From Desulfomicrobium escambiense DSM 10707 (GTDB lineage: Bacteria > Desulfobacterota > Desulfovibrionia > Desulfovibrionales > Desulfomicrobiaceae), in the NCBI RefSeq assembly GCF_000428825.1, contig NZ_AUAR01000002.1, positions 186,001 to 250,000 on the forward strand: a DNA stretch of 64,000 nt, in the 5' to 3' direction. The notes beneath the pieces are model-generated. The model saw nothing but the letters and a program-made list of their open reading frames with translations, did no database searches and was not told the DNA's origin. Numbering within the stretch: position 1 is the first letter of the stretch; the number at the start of each line of letters is the position of its first letter. The position numbers were made by a program, and so were the translations under genes. Below are positions 33,030-42,814 of this stretch, one piece after another.

Positions 33030-34582
33030 AAGCTCGCGCCCTCCTGGGCCGGCCAGACGCCCTTGTAGCCCCGGCACAGGAAAAGCGTGAAGGTCTGACC
33101 GAGGCGGCGGCCCTGGGCGGTGGTCACGGTCCTGGGTTCGTCCACGCTCTCGAAAAGTTCAAGGACCCGCTCCGAAACTTCCCCCTTTTCCCCCTTGACC
33201 ACGAAAACCGCATTCTGCACGGACGGATCAGGAGCCGGCCAGAAGTCGTACTGATTCATCTTGCGGCCGCCGGCCAGGCAATAGGCCCGCCGCTGGCCAG
33301 GAACGTAAAAGGACAGTTCCGCCGTGACCCCGTACTCGTCGGCGAAAACAAAGACCGCATCGGACCCGCCCAGCTCCTGCCGCGCCTCGTCGACCTTCTG
33401 GCCCAGTTCCTGCCAGCCACGCAGCCGGTGCACGGGGTTCTTCTCCCCGTCGAAAGGAATGAACGCCTGCAGATGAAGGACGGCAAAGACAACGATGCCC
33501 AGCACGGGCCAAGCGAAACGCCACCTGGGCCGCGGCTCGCGGTGGACGAAGCGCTCCAGGGCCATGGCCGCCAGCAGGATGCCCGCCGGATAAGCCGTGG
33601 CCGACCAGTTGGCCTCGACCTTGGCGTGCAGACTCCAGAGCAGGAAAAAGAGCCACACAGGCCAGAAGAAGACCGTCAGGATGATGGCCATGGGCCGCGG
33701 CAGCCAGGGGAAAACCGGCTCGGCCTGCCGCCGCAGGAGCTGCCGGCCGACCAGCCACGCCCCGATGAAGATGAAGACGAACCACCACGGCGTGACCACG
33801 CCCAGCTGGCTGCCCAGATATTCGGGAAAATTCTTCAGCGCGAAAAAGACCTTGGCCTTTTCCCCGGCCATGGCTCCCCGGTAGAGGACGTGCTTGATCC
33901 CGGCCCAATCGTTGGTGGCGTTCCAGATCAGGATGGGCAGCAGACCGGCCGCGCCGCCGATGCCGAGGGTCTTCCACAGCCTCGGCCAGAACAGGGCGGG
34001 CATGTCCTGCCCCCGGCCGATCCAGAAGGACGCCGCCAGGGCCAATGGGATGAAAAGCAGCATGGTGTACTTGGCCGCGATGCCCAGGGCCAGGAAAATC
34101 CCCATGAGGACGAAAAGGGGCAGGCTGCCCTTGTCCACAGCCAGACTCAAGACGATCATGCCCAGAATCCAGCAGACCAGCAGCGGGTTGTCCGTGGTCA
34201 TGAGGAGCCCCCCGGCCATGAACAGCAGGGTCGTGTTCAGCACCACGAGGGTCCAGAAGGCCGTGCGGATGCGCCGCAGCCAGATCCCGATCCAGCCCAG
34301 CACGGCCAGCTGCATGAGGGCCGCGCCGACCACGGCCCCGGCGCGAACGCCCAGTTCCGTGGCGCCGAGAAAAATAGAACCCAGGGCGTTGATGACGGCG
34401 ATGAGCGGCCCCTTGGAGTAATAGGACCACTGCAGAGTCCGGCTCCAGTCCCAGTATTGGGCCTCGTCGGGCGAGAGGCCCAGCTGCCCAGAGGCTACGA
34501 ACCAGTACCTGGCCCAGGTGGTCAGGGCGATGACGGCGAGACTTAAGCCCCAGTACAGGGCGTTTGATTGGCGTTCGTTCAT
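33026..34582 (-). CDS. GT39-like integral membrane glycosyltransferase
   Basis: 518 aa, inner membrane. Starts at the ATG at 34582, overlapping the rluA-type stop (ATGA). Many hydrophobic helices follow a periplasmic acidic motif (SPDEAQYWDWS) typical of ArnT/PMT (GT39) enzymes that use polyprenyl-phosphate sugars. The C-terminal ~130 residues are a soluble periplasmic domain. Acceptor unknown (lipid A, protein or other glycan). No lipid A modification genes lie nearby. Confidence 0.85.
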   Translation of the reverse strand: MNERQSNALYWGLSLAVIALTTWARYWFVASGQLGLSPDEAQYWDWSRTLQWSYYSKGPLIAVINALGSIFLGATELGVRAGAVVGAALMQLAVLGWIGIWLRRIRTAFWTLVVLNTTLLFMAGGLLMTTDNPLLVCWILGMIVLSLAVDKGSLPLFVLMGIFLALGIAAKYTMLLFIPLALAASFWIGRGQDMPALFWPRLWKTLGIGGAAGLLPILIWNATNDWAGIKHVLYRGAMAGEKAKVFFALKNFPEYLGSQLGVVTPWWFVFIFIGAWLVGRQLLRRQAEPVFPWLPRPMAIILTVFFWPVWLFFLLWSLHAKVEANWSATAYPAGILLAAMALERFVHREPRPRWRFAWPVLGIVVFAVLHLQAFIPFDGEKNPVHRLRGWQELGQKVDEARQELGGSDAVFVFADEYGVTAELSFYVPGQRRAYCLAGGRKMNQYDFWPAPDPSVQNAVFVVKGEKGEVSERVLELFESVDEPRTVTTAQGRRLGQTFTLFLCRGYKGVWPAQEGASF

Positions 34583-35499
34583 GAAGCCCCCTCCTTGGCG
34601 GGAGCGGTGGTGACGATGTCGTTGATGGTTCCGGCCAGGGCAGGGGGAACCTGCAAATCCCCGGTCCAGGGCGGAAGGACGAAATAGACGTGTCCCGGCC
34701 AGGACAGAAAGGCGGCATGGAGCATGAGCCCCCCGCCCCGGCCGTATTTGGGGTCGCCGACGATGGCGTGCCCCTGGTCGGACAGATGCACCCTGATCTG
34801 GTGGGTGCGGCCGGTGCCGAGCACGACCAGCACGAGACTGCGGCCCGCGGCGAGGCTGATGGGATGGACATGGGACACGGCCCGCCGCCCCTGCCCCGAA
34901 ACGACTTTCTCGCCCCTGCCGGTTTCGGCCTTGGCCAGGTCCGAGACGACGGTCGTCCAGCCCCGGGCCGGCCAAACGCTTTCGACCCAGCACAGGTAGG
35001 CCTTGGTCGCGCAGGGCCAGGCCTCGTGCATGGCGCGCAGGAAATCGTGGGTCTTGGCGCAGAGCAGAAGCCCCGAGGTGTCGCGATCCAGGCGGTGGAC
35101 GGGAACCGGCGTGAAAGCCTGGCCGGCGAAGCGGACCCGTAGCCGGTCGTGGACCGAGTCCGTCCAGCCCGTGCCGGCGTGGACCGGAAGGTTTGAAGGC
35201 TTGTTGACCACGATCATGTCCGCATCCTCGTGCACGATGTCGAGGTCCGTGCAGGCCGGACACGACTCCTGGCGCAACTCGACGGTCACGGGAGGGATGC
35301 GCACCTTCTGCCCGGCGGCCACCCGGTCGAAGGGCTTGCAGCGGCGGCCGTCGATGCGCACCTGGCCGGTGCGCACCAGGCGCATGACGAGACCGGCCGG
35401 GAGATGCCCCAGCCGCGCCTGCAGAAAGGTCGTGAGCTTGCGGCCGTTCTCCTCCGCCCCGACCTCCACAATCTGAACCGCCGTCCTGACCGGTTGCAT
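34579..35499 (-). CDS. RluA-family pseudouridine synthase
   Basis: 306 aa from the ATG at 35499, with GGAGGG just upstream. An N-terminal S4 RNA-binding domain (residues ~20-80) is followed by the RluA catalytic domain with HRLDRDTSGLLL, which carries the catalytic Asp, and GTGRTHQIRVHL. Isomerises uridines in rRNA or tRNA; which position (RluC or RluD-like) is not resolved. Its stop overlaps the membrane glycosyltransferase start. Confidence 0.9.
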   Translation of the reverse strand: MQPVRTAVQIVEVGAEENGRKLTTFLQARLGHLPAGLVMRLVRTGQVRIDGRRCKPFDRVAAGQKVRIPPVTVELRQESCPACTDLDIVHEDADMIVVNKPSNLPVHAGTGWTDSVHDRLRVRFAGQAFTPVPVHRLDRDTSGLLLCAKTHDFLRAMHEAWPCATKAYLCWVESVWPARGWTTVVSDLAKAETGRGEKVVSGQGRRAVSHVHPISLAAGRSLVLVVLGTGRTHQIRVHLSDQGHAIVGDPKYGRGGGLMLHAAFLSWPGHVYFVLPPWTGDLQVPPALAGTINDIVTTAPAKEGAS

Positions 35500-35572
35500 G
35501 GGCCCTCCGCTTTGACAGGCCCTTTCTTGATGGCTACACGGGCTCTTGTCAAATGGCCCAGGCACAACCCCT

Positions 35573-36817
35573 ATGAAAAACACCACCCGCTCCTTCCGTC
35601 TGGCGTGCACCGAGGATCAGATCCCGGATGTCGAAGCCCTGCTTCGGGCCGAAGGGTTCGGCTTCGAACCAGAGCCGTTCTTTTCCCTGGCCCGGACCCT
35701 GACCGCCGAGCCCATGCCCCTGGGCCGCAGCATCGCGGCGCGCTTCGGCTACATCTACATCCAGGACAAATCCTCCATGTTGCCGCCCCTGGCCCTGGCT
35801 CCCCGCCCCGGCGACCGGGTCCTGGACATGTGCGCGAGCCCCGGCAGCAAGACCGGCATCCTGTCCCGCATGGTAGGCCCGACCGGCCTCGTCCTGGCCA
35901 ACGAGCCCAGCCCCGACCGCCTGGCCACCCTGCGCGTGAACATGCGCCACCTGGGCTGCCTGAACGTGGCCACCTGCAAATACGAGGCGCAGAACCTGCC
36001 GCTCGCTGCGGGCTCCTGGCCCCTCATTCTCCTCGACGCGCCGTGCAGCGGCTGGGGCACGGTCGAAAAAAACCCCAAGGCCGCCCAGATGTGGGCCGGG
36101 GAAAAGACCGCGCCCCTGGAGGAACTCCAGCGCGAACTGCTGACCAAGGCGGCCGAACTGCTGGCCCCGGGCGGACGGCTCCTCTACTCGACCTGCACCA
36201 CCAACGTCCGCGAGAACGAGGACCAGGTCCGCTTCGCCATGGAACATCTGGGGCTCGCGCCGGCTCCTCTGCCCGAATTTGAGTCCTTCAGCTTCGCCCC
36301 GTCCCTGCCGGGCTGCCTGCTCGTGGACGGGGAGGGTAGCGCGGCCCAGGGCTTCTTCCTGGCCTGCCTGACCAAACCGGGCCAGGCAGGGGAGACAGAG
36401 TGGCCGGAAGGCCGGGAGCTTCCGGGCGACACGATCACGAGGCAGCACTTTCTCGCACGCACGGGGCTGGACACGAGCTGGCTGCCGGAGCACAGTTTCC
36501 TCTGCGTCGGCGGCCGCATCTACCTTATTTTCGAACAGGCGAGGAAACTGCCCGGCGAACTGCGCTGGCAGGGTTTCGCCGTGGGCAAGGCGGCAGGGGA
36601 TTCCGTCCTGGCCGACGCCACCCTGCGCATGTTCGTCCCGCCAGTACCCGACGGGAACAGCTTGGTGCTTGAAAACGTGCGGGACATCGCCGCCCTGCTC
36701 TCCGGACAGAGTCTGGCCTGGAAAGGCGATGCCCGGCGCAGGGCCTTCTATTACCGAAGCCTGCCCCTGGGGTTTCTGACGGTCAAGGGCAATCGGTGCC
36801 TGTGGTCGGATCGCTAA
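35573..36817 (+). CDS. RsmB/NOP-family RNA m5C methyltransferase
   Basis: 414 aa, ATG at 35573 (an in-frame TTG at 35546 is possible). SAM motif VLDMCASPGSKT, motif IV DAPCSGWGT (catalytic Cys) and motif VI YSTCTTN identify a cytosine-C5 RNA methyltransferase. The C-terminal region after ~residue 290 resembles the PUA-like tail of RsmF (YebU), so 16S rRNA is the most likely target. Divergent from rluA-type gene, sharing a 73-bp gap. Confidence 0.9.
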   Translation: MKNTTRSFRLACTEDQIPDVEALLRAEGFGFEPEPFFSLARTLTAEPMPLGRSIAARFGYIYIQDKSSMLPPLALAPRPGDRVLDMCASPGSKTGILSRMVGPTGLVLANEPSPDRLATLRVNMRHLGCLNVATCKYEAQNLPLAAGSWPLILLDAPCSGWGTVEKNPKAAQMWAGEKTAPLEELQRELLTKAAELLAPGGRLLYSTCTTNVRENEDQVRFAMEHLGLAPAPLPEFESFSFAPSLPGCLLVDGEGSAAQGFFLACLTKPGQAGETEWPEGRELPGDTITRQHFLARTGLDTSWLPEHSFLCVGGRIYLIFEQARKLPGELRWQGFAVGKAAGDSVLADATLRMFVPPVPDGNSLVLENVRDIAALLSGQSLAWKGDARRRAFYYRSLPLGFLTVKGNRCLWSDR

Positions 36818-36834
36818 CGCATGAGGAGAACGAC

Positions 36835-37593
36835 ATGATCGGATACCTGCGCAAGGCTGCGCGGCTCTTCCACCCCGAATCCAAGAGGACCATCATCCTG
36901 CCCCTGGATCACGGCCTGTCCGAAGGCAACATCCCGGGCCTGGAGGACCTCGGCAGCCTCCTGCGCGGCCTGCAACACCTGCCCCTGCAGGGCGTGATCA
37001 TGCACAAGGGCATGGTCATGGCCACGGCCGGGGAGATCCGCCTCGACCAGTCCCTCATCGTGCACCTTTCGGCCGGCACGCGGCACGGCCTGCCATCCTA
37101 CAACAAGGCCCTGGTCTGCTCCGTGCCCGAGGCCCTGCGCCTGGGCGCGGACATAATCTCCATGCACATCAACATCGGCAACGACCTCGAAGACCGCATG
37201 CTCTCGGACCTCGGCGCCTGCGTGGAGGAGGCCCACCAGCTGGGCCTGCCCCTTCTGGCCATGATCTACGCCCGCGGCGGGCAGATCGTGAACGAGAACG
37301 ACCCGACCCTGGTGGCCCACAGCATCCGCATCGGCGCCGAACTCGGGGCCGACGTCATCAAGGTGCCGTCCTGCGGCGGCCACCCGAGCTTCGCCCGGGC
37401 CGTGGCCACCTGCCCCGTACCCGTGGTCATCGGCGGCGGTCCGCGCAACGGCGACTTCCGGCATTTCCTGCGCAACGTGCGCGAGGCCCTGGATTCCGGC
37501 GTGTCCGGCGTGTGCATCGGCCGCAACATCTTCCAGCAGGAAAACCCGGCCAAGGCCCTCGAAGAGGTCTGCACCCTGGTTCACGGGAAATAA
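36835..37593 (+). CDS. Class I aldolase of the ADTH synthase type
   Basis: 252 aa, ATG at 36835 with AGGAGA upstream. TIM-barrel class I aldolase of the DeoC/LsrF/FbaB group with the Schiff-base Lys in ADVIKVPSCGG and the phosphate segment VIGGGPRNGDF. In Desulfovibrio, close relatives make 2-amino-3,7-dideoxy-threo-heptulosonate for an alternative dehydroquinate route to aromatic amino acids. The partner DHQ synthase II gene is not adjacent, so a fructose-bisphosphate aldolase role stays possible. Confidence 0.75.
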   Translation: MIGYLRKAARLFHPESKRTIILPLDHGLSEGNIPGLEDLGSLLRGLQHLPLQGVIMHKGMVMATAGEIRLDQSLIVHLSAGTRHGLPSYNKALVCSVPEALRLGADIISMHINIGNDLEDRMLSDLGACVEEAHQLGLPLLAMIYARGGQIVNENDPTLVAHSIRIGAELGADVIKVPSCGGHPSFARAVATCPVPVVIGGGPRNGDFRHFLRNVREALDSGVSGVCIGRNIFQQENPAKALEEVCTLVHGK

Positions 37594-37611
37594 TCCCCTG
37601 AATTCCATAAC

Positions 37612-37647
37612 AAATGGCCGGTCTGCACGCGTGCAGGCCGGCCATTT
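37612..37647. terminator. Bidirectional terminator between convergent genes
   Basis: A 36-bp near-perfect inverted repeat, 18-bp arms with a single T-G wobble, beginning AAATGGCCGG and ending CCGGCCATTT. The terminal A/T bases give T runs for both strands (short ones). Lies 18 bp past the aldolase stop and 18 bp before the methyltransferase stop. Confidence 0.85.
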
Positions 37648-37665
37648 CGTTTGCGAACCCTTCCC

Positions 37666-38391
37666 TCAGACTGTGGGTTCGGTGTTCCAGGCCATGAGCG
37701 GAGTTCGGGCCGGCGGCGCGGTCAGGTCGATGCGCACCGCCGTGACCGCGCCCATCCACGGGAAGACGGAGACGCTATTGAAGAGCCTGATGACGGGCAG
37801 GGCGTTCCAGGTGCAGGACGGCCCGAGCAGGATGGATCTGGCCTCCATGGCGCCTGGGGAAATGCTCTTCTGGATCAGGGCCCGCATTCCCGGCCAGGTG
37901 AACCAGCGCGCCCTGGCCAGGGTCGAATGCCGCTTTCCAAGACGCACCGAACACCCGTAGAGCGACCATTTGTTCAGGAACGTGACGAGGACGCCCTTGC
38001 GGGCCACACGCGCAGCCTCCTGCAGGACGAGGGCGGGATCGTCCACGAATTCGAGCACGGTCATGAGCGAGGCGTAGTCGAACTCGCGCTCCTCGAAGGG
38101 CAGATGCTCCGCGCTGCCCAGGTGCAGGTCGGCCCTGGTCCCGATCTTTTCCCGCGCGCTGGCCAGCATGTCCGGGCTCTGGTCGATGGCCGTCAGGTCG
38201 AAGCCGCAGGACCAGAAGAACTCAAGGAACGTGCCCGTGCCGCAGCCGATGTCCAGCAGCTTCTGCTTGCGTCTGGGCCAGTGGGCGATGACGCCCTGCA
38301 GCAGCCTTTCCTCCTGCCGCAGGGCGAAGCTCCCGCAGGGGCTCTTGGCCCACTGGTCATAGCGGGCCGCGGTCTGGGCATCCCAACCCAT
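37666..38391 (-). CDS. Class I SAM-dependent methyltransferase
   Basis: 241 aa. SAM motif I LLDIGCGTGTFLEFF (~45-59), motif II around DLTAIDQSPDML and motif III around FDYASLMTVLEFVDD, as in Methyltransf_11/25 proteins. The substrate is unknown. The ATG overlaps the ilvD stop by one base (TGATG), so translation is coupled to ilvD. Confidence 0.85.
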   Translation of the reverse strand: MGWDAQTAARYDQWAKSPCGSFALRQEERLLQGVIAHWPRRKQKLLDIGCGTGTFLEFFWSCGFDLTAIDQSPDMLASAREKIGTRADLHLGSAEHLPFEEREFDYASLMTVLEFVDDPALVLQEAARVARKGVLVTFLNKWSLYGCSVRLGKRHSTLARARWFTWPGMRALIQKSISPGAMEARSILLGPSCTWNALPVIRLFNSVSVFPWMGAVTAVRIDLTAPPARTPLMAWNTEPTV

Positions 38392-40061
38392 CAGATCTTC
38401 GTCACCGCGCCCTTGGCCGCCGATGAGGCCATGCGGCTGTAACGGCGCAGGATGGAGGACGTGATTTCCTTGGGATAGGGCTTCCAGTCCTGACGGCGCC
38501 GTTCGAGTTCGGCCTCGTCCACGAGGAGTTCGAGCTTACGGGCCGGGATGTCGATGCTGATGCGGTCCCCCTCCCTGACCAGGCCGATGACGCCGCCCTC
38601 GGCCGCCTCGGGGCTGATGTGCCCGATGGCCGCGCCGCGCGTGCCGCCGCTGAAACGCCCGTCGGTCAACAGGGCCACCTCGCCGCCCAGGCCCAGGCCG
38701 GAGATGGCCGAGGTGGGCGTGAGCATCTCGCGCATGCCGGGGCCGCCCACGGGGCCTTCGTTGCGGATGACGACCACATCGCCGGCCACGATTTTCCCGC
38801 CCAGGATGGCGGCAACTGCCTCCTCCTCGCCCTCGAAGACCCTGGCCGTGCCCGTGCGCCGCATCATCTCGGGCGCCACGGCCGACTGCTTGACCACGGC
38901 CCCGTCCATGGCCAGGTTGCCCTTCAGGATGGCGATGCCGCCTTCCACGGAATACGGCTCGGCCACGGTGCGGACTACTTCGGGCCGGGAAATGCGCGGT
39001 TTCAGGGCATCCAGGTTTTCACCCAATGTCCGACCGGTCACGGTCATGACGTCCAGTTCCATACGGCCGCTGCCGGCCAGTTCGTTCATGACCGCCTGGA
39101 TGCCGCCGGCCTCGTGCAGGTCGGCGATGTGGTGCGGCCCGGCCGGAGACAGGCGGCAGAGGTTCGGGGTGTTGCGGCTGATGCGGTCGAAGATGTCCAG
39201 CGTCAGGTCCAGTTCGGCCTCGCGGAAGATGGCGGGCAGGTGCAGGACCGTGTTGGTCGAGCAGCCCAGGGCCATGTCCACGGTCACGCCGTTGGCCACG
39301 CTCTTCTCGGTCACGATGTCGCGGGGGCGGATGTTCCGCTCGACCAGGGACATGACCTGCATGCCGGCCTCCTTGGCCAGGCGGATGCGCGCGCTGGTCG
39401 GGGCCGGGATGGTGCCGTTGCCGGGCAGGGCCAGGCCCAGGGCCTCGGACAGGCAGTTCATCGAATTGGCCGTGAACATGCCGGCGCAGGAGCCGCAACC
39501 GGGACAGGCGCACTCCTCCATGCGCTCCAGGTCCTCCTCGGTCATGCCGCCGCTTCTGACCTTGCCCACGCCCTCGAAGACCGTGATGAGGTCAATAGTT
39601 TTCCCCTCGAACTTGCCGGGCAGCATGGGCCCGCCGCTGACGATGATGGACGGGATGTTCAGGCGCAGCATGGCCATGAGCATGCCGGGCACGATCTTGT
39701 CGCAGTTGGGGATGAAGACCAGACCGTCGAAGGGCACGGCCGTGGCCGATATCTCGATGGAGTCGGCGATGAGCTCGCGGCTCGGGAGGCTCATCTTCAT
39801 GCCTTCGTGGTTCATGGCCAGACCGTCGCACACGCCGATGGTCGGGAACTCCATGGGCGTGCCGCCGGCCATGCGGATGCCGTCCTTGACCGCCTGGGCG
39901 AGGGTGTCCAGGTGCATGTGGCCGGGCACGATTTCGTTGGCCGAGTTGACCACGCCAATGAGGGGGCGCTTCATCTCCTCGCGGGTCATTCCCAGGGCGA
40001 AGAGCAGGGAACGATGGGGGGCCTTTTCCAATCCTTTCGTCATCTTATGGCTACGATTCAT
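38391..40061 (-). CDS. ilvD: Dihydroxy-acid dehydratase
   Basis: 556 aa. Dehydrates dihydroxy acids in isoleucine and valine synthesis. Fe-S cysteines are in PNCDKIVPG and [25 protein letters not shown] is the other signature. The ATG at 40061 (MNRSHKM) is preferred, since GAGGA lies 5 bp upstream; the ATG at 40043 is possible. It follows ftsX by 15 bp. Confidence 0.96.
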   Translation of the reverse strand: MNRSHKMTKGLEKAPHRSLLFALGMTREEMKRPLIGVVNSANEIVPGHMHLDTLAQAVKDGIRMAGGTPMEFPTIGVCDGLAMNHEGMKMSLPSRELIADSIEISATAVPFDGLVFIPNCDKIVPGMLMAMLRLNIPSIIVSGGPMLPGKFEGKTIDLITVFEGVGKVRSGGMTEEDLERMEECACPGCGSCAGMFTANSMNCLSEALGLALPGNGTIPAPTSARIRLAKEAGMQVMSLVERNIRPRDIVTEKSVANGVTVDMALGCSTNTVLHLPAIFREAELDLTLDIFDRISRNTPNLCRLSPAGPHHIADLHEAGGIQAVMNELAGSGRMELDVMTVTGRTLGENLDALKPRISRPEVVRTVAEPYSVEGGIAILKGNLAMDGAVVKQSAVAPEMMRRTGTARVFEGEEEAVAAILGGKIVAGDVVVIRNEGPVGGPGMREMLTPTSAISGLGLGGEVALLTDGRFSGGTRGAAIGHISPEAAEGGVIGLVREGDRISIDIPARKLELLVDEAELERRRQDWKPYPKEITSSILRRYSRMASSAAKGAVTKI

Positions 40062-40076
40062 ACTGTCCTCGATTGT

Positions 40077-40949
40077 CTAATTGCGAAGGGCGACCAGGGA
40101 GCTCAGGACTCCGACGGCCGCCAGGGTTGCGACGATGGCCAGGCAATGCAGGGAGGGCAGGAAGGAGATGGTCATCCACAGTGGCGGGACGTTGAACATC
40201 TCCTCGATGCCGTTGTGCAGAAGCTTGAGCAGCCCCAGAGCCAGGCCGGCTCCGAGAAACCCTTGGAAAGCCCCGCCCACCAGCAGCGGAAACTGGATGT
40301 AGGCGCGGCTTGCGCCGACAAAGCGCAGGATTTCCAGTTCCTCCCGCCGGGCCAGTAGGGCCAGCTTGATGGTGTTGCCGACCACCAATGCGACCACGAC
40401 CAGCAGAAAGCCCGTCACCGGCCAGAAGGCCATCCGCGTCAGACCCACCCACGAGGTCAGCAGGTCGACCTGTAGGGGGTTGAAGGAGACCTTCTCCACC
40501 TTGGGCAGGGACCGCAGCCGCTCGACCATGGCCGCGGCCCACTTCTTGCCGTCCTCGGCGGGCAGCTCGCATTCCACCAGGGCCGTGGGCGGCAGGGGGC
40601 TTCTGCCCTTCATCCACTCCATGTCCGCGCTGTTCTGGAAGGATTCGGCCAGCACGCCCAGGGCCTGGTCCGGCGTGAAGGTGCGCACGTTGACCACACC
40701 CTCCATGGACGAAAGTCCCGCCCACACGTCGCGGACCTCCTCGGTCGTGGCCTGGGGCTGCCAGTAGACCTGGAACTGGACGTTGCCTTGCCGGGCGCCG
40801 ATCTGCAGGTCGAGGTTGTGCACGAGCATCAGAAATGCCCCGCCCAGGAAGGAGACCAGGGTGATGGCCGCGATGGTCATGCACAGGGACCAGGGAGCGC
40901 GGAACAGGTCCCGGACGCCCTGGCCCAGGAGCTGGAAAAAGACGCTCAT
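40077..40949 (-). CDS. ftsX: Cell division protein FtsX
   Basis: 290 aa, inner membrane. Four hydrophobic helices around a periplasmic domain (~residues 45-170), typical of FtsX: one near the N-terminus (LCMTIAAITLVSFLGGAFLM) and three at the C-terminus. With FtsE it forms an ABC-type complex that controls peptidoglycan hydrolases at the division site. The start overlaps the ftsE stop by 4 bp (ATGA). Confidence 0.92.
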   Translation of the reverse strand: MSVFFQLLGQGVRDLFRAPWSLCMTIAAITLVSFLGGAFLMLVHNLDLQIGARQGNVQFQVYWQPQATTEEVRDVWAGLSSMEGVVNVRTFTPDQALGVLAESFQNSADMEWMKGRSPLPPTALVECELPAEDGKKWAAAMVERLRSLPKVEKVSFNPLQVDLLTSWVGLTRMAFWPVTGFLLVVVALVVGNTIKLALLARREELEILRFVGASRAYIQFPLLVGGAFQGFLGAGLALGLLKLLHNGIEEMFNVPPLWMTISFLPSLHCLAIVATLAAVGVLSSLVALRN

Positions 40950-41626
40950 AGGCTGCCTCCCGTTTCCACGCAGCCCTCGTGCATGACGCCGTCGTGCAGG
41001 GTTACGATGCGCGCACCGGACATGCGCTCCATTATCTCGCGGTTGTGGGTGGCGATCATGATCGAGGTGCCGAATTTGTGGAACTGCTGGAATATGTCCA
41101 TCATGCGCATGGACAGCTCGTAATCGAGGTTGCCCGTGGGTTCGTCGGCCAGGAGGAGTTTGGGTTTGACGACCACGGCCCGGGCTACGGCCACGCGCTG
41201 CTGCTCGCCGCCCGAAAGCTCCTCGCACGGGGACATGGCCTTGTGGTCCAGGTGGAGGCTCCGAAGCACCGCGCGCACTCGCTTCTCGATGATGTGCCGG
41301 GGGATGCCGCGGACCTTCAGGGGCAGGGCCACGTTAGCGAAGACCGTCTGGTTGGTCAGGATCTTGAAATCCTGGAAGACAACGCTCACGTCGCGTCGCA
41401 GCAGGTGCTTGCGCCGTTCGGGCAGGGTATTGAGGTCGTACCCGGCCACGTCGACCTTGCCGCGCTGCACGGGCAGGGCGCCGTGCAGGATGCGCATGAA
41501 CGTCGTCTTGCCCGCGCCGGACGGCCCGCACAGGAAAACGAACTCCCCCTGCTTCATGCAGAAATTGACGTCCTTCAGAGCCAGCTGCTTGCCGAAGGAG
41601 TAGGACAGCTTGGATGTGGTGATCAT
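40946..41626 (-). CDS. ftsE: Cell division ATP-binding protein FtsE
   Basis: 226 aa ABC ATPase. Walker A GPSGAGKTTF, signature LSGGEQQRVAVARAV, Walker B LLLADEPTGNLD. Partner of FtsX. It lies 24 bp downstream of the response-regulator/TPR gene, so it may share a transcript with nrdJ and the two-component pair. Confidence 0.95.
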   Translation of the reverse strand: MITTSKLSYSFGKQLALKDVNFCMKQGEFVFLCGPSGAGKTTFMRILHGALPVQRGKVDVAGYDLNTLPERRKHLLRRDVSVVFQDFKILTNQTVFANVALPLKVRGIPRHIIEKRVRAVLRSLHLDHKAMSPCEELSGGEQQRVAVARAVVVKPKLLLADEPTGNLDYELSMRMMDIFQQFHKFGTSIMIATHNREIMERMSGARIVTLHDGVMHEGCVETGGSL

Positions 41627-41650
41627 AACCCCCTCTTCGGGCCGATGGTG

Positions 41651-42814
41651 TCAGTCGGCCTCGCGAGTGTGCGCTTTGTTGACCTGCTCGTAAAGAACCC
41701 TGGCCTTCTCGAACCCCGGATCGTTGCCCAGGGCGCGGGCCAAAAGCTCCTTGGCCTTGGCGAACTGCTTGCGGTTCACGTAGGCCACGGCGGCGTTGTA
41801 GAGAATTTTCGGATTGTCGGGTTCCTTGGACAGAGCCGTGCGGTAGATCTCCACCGCACGGGCCAGTTCCCCCTTGCGCCGGTAGGCCACGGCCATGTTG
41901 TTCAGGGTGTCGCAGGTCAGGGATGAAAATATGTACGCCCCGAAATCGCGCTGGACTTCGTCGACCATGTCCAGGTCCAGGTAGGCGTTCCAGATGTCCT
42001 GCTTGATCTGGTCGTTCTTGCGGTCGACATTGAGGGCCGTCATGAAGCTTTTCCTGGCCTCGTGCAGGTCTTCGCGGCGCAGCTGGATGGTACCGCGCAG
42101 CACGTGGTTCCCGGCGTTGTTGGGGCTGATGGATATGGCCCTTTCCGCCGCGCCCAAAGCCTGGTCCAATTTCCCCATCCTGGACTGCAGCATGACCAGG
42201 GTTTCCCAGGCCTTGGTGAAGAGCGGGTTGGAGGACAGGATCGCGCACGCTTCCTTCTCGGCCGCTTCGAACTCCGCAATGCCCATGAGCAGATGGACCC
42301 GTTCCAGACGGATACGCGGGTAGTTGTCGGGATGCAGGCTTTCGAAGCGGCGCAGAAGGTCGTCGGCCTGGTCGCATTTTCCGGATGCGCACAGGGTTTT
42401 CACTTCCGTCTTGAGCAGTTCGAAATCCCATTCGAACGTGCTGCCGAACACCGCTTCGAGGGCTTCGGACAGGGCCTTGATGGTCACCGGCTTGACCAGA
42501 TAGGCCGAGGCCCCTCCCTCGGAGGCCAGGGCGATGTCCTGCGTCTCGTACTTGGAGGTCAGAAAGATGAAGGGGACGTGCCTGGCCCCCTCCATGGAAC
42601 GCACGGTCTGCAGCAGCGACATCCCGTTCATCTTGGGCATGTTCCAGTCCGAGATGATGAGCCCGGGAGTCGCTCTGCGGACATGCTCGAGGGCCACCGC
42701 ACCGTTCTCGGCCTCCAGGAATCTGGAAAAGCCCAAGGCCCGCAAGATATGGATCACCGTCTCGCGGGCGGAAAGAATGTCTTCCGCCACCAGCACGGTC
42801 ATGTTCTTATCCAT
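41651..42814 (-). CDS. Response regulator with TPR repeats, no DNA-binding domain
   Basis: 387 aa. CheY-like receiver, residues ~5-125, with Asp56 (IISDWNMP) and Lys108 (LVKP). Residues ~135-380 are tetratricopeptide repeats (for example AYRRKGELARAVEIYRTAL). There is no HTH or output enzyme, so phosphorylation likely changes protein-protein contacts. Starts 8 bp inside the histidine kinase gene; the two form a coupled pair. Confidence 0.9.
   Translation of the reverse strand: MDKNMTVLVAEDILSARETVIHILRALGFSRFLEAENGAVALEHVRRATPGLIISDWNMPKMNGMSLLQTVRSMEGARHVPFIFLTSKYETQDIALASEGGASAYLVKPVTIKALSEALEAVFGSTFEWDFELLKTEVKTLCASGKCDQADDLLRRFESLHPDNYPRIRLERVHLLMGIAEFEAAEKEACAILSSNPLFTKAWETLVMLQSRMGKLDQALGAAERAISISPNNAGNHVLRGTIQLRREDLHEARKSFMTALNVDRKNDQIKQDIWNAYLDLDMVDEVQRDFGAYIFSSLTCDTLNNMAVAYRRKGELARAVEIYRTALSKEPDNPKILYNAAVAYVNRKQFAKAKELLARALGNDPGFEKARVLYEQVNKAHTREAD

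Noticed and set aside
33228-34871. 547-codon minus-strand frame over the glycosyltransferase
   Set aside because: Alternate frame of the GT39-like gene with Arg/Gly/Pro-rich sequence and no hydrophobic helices or motifs.
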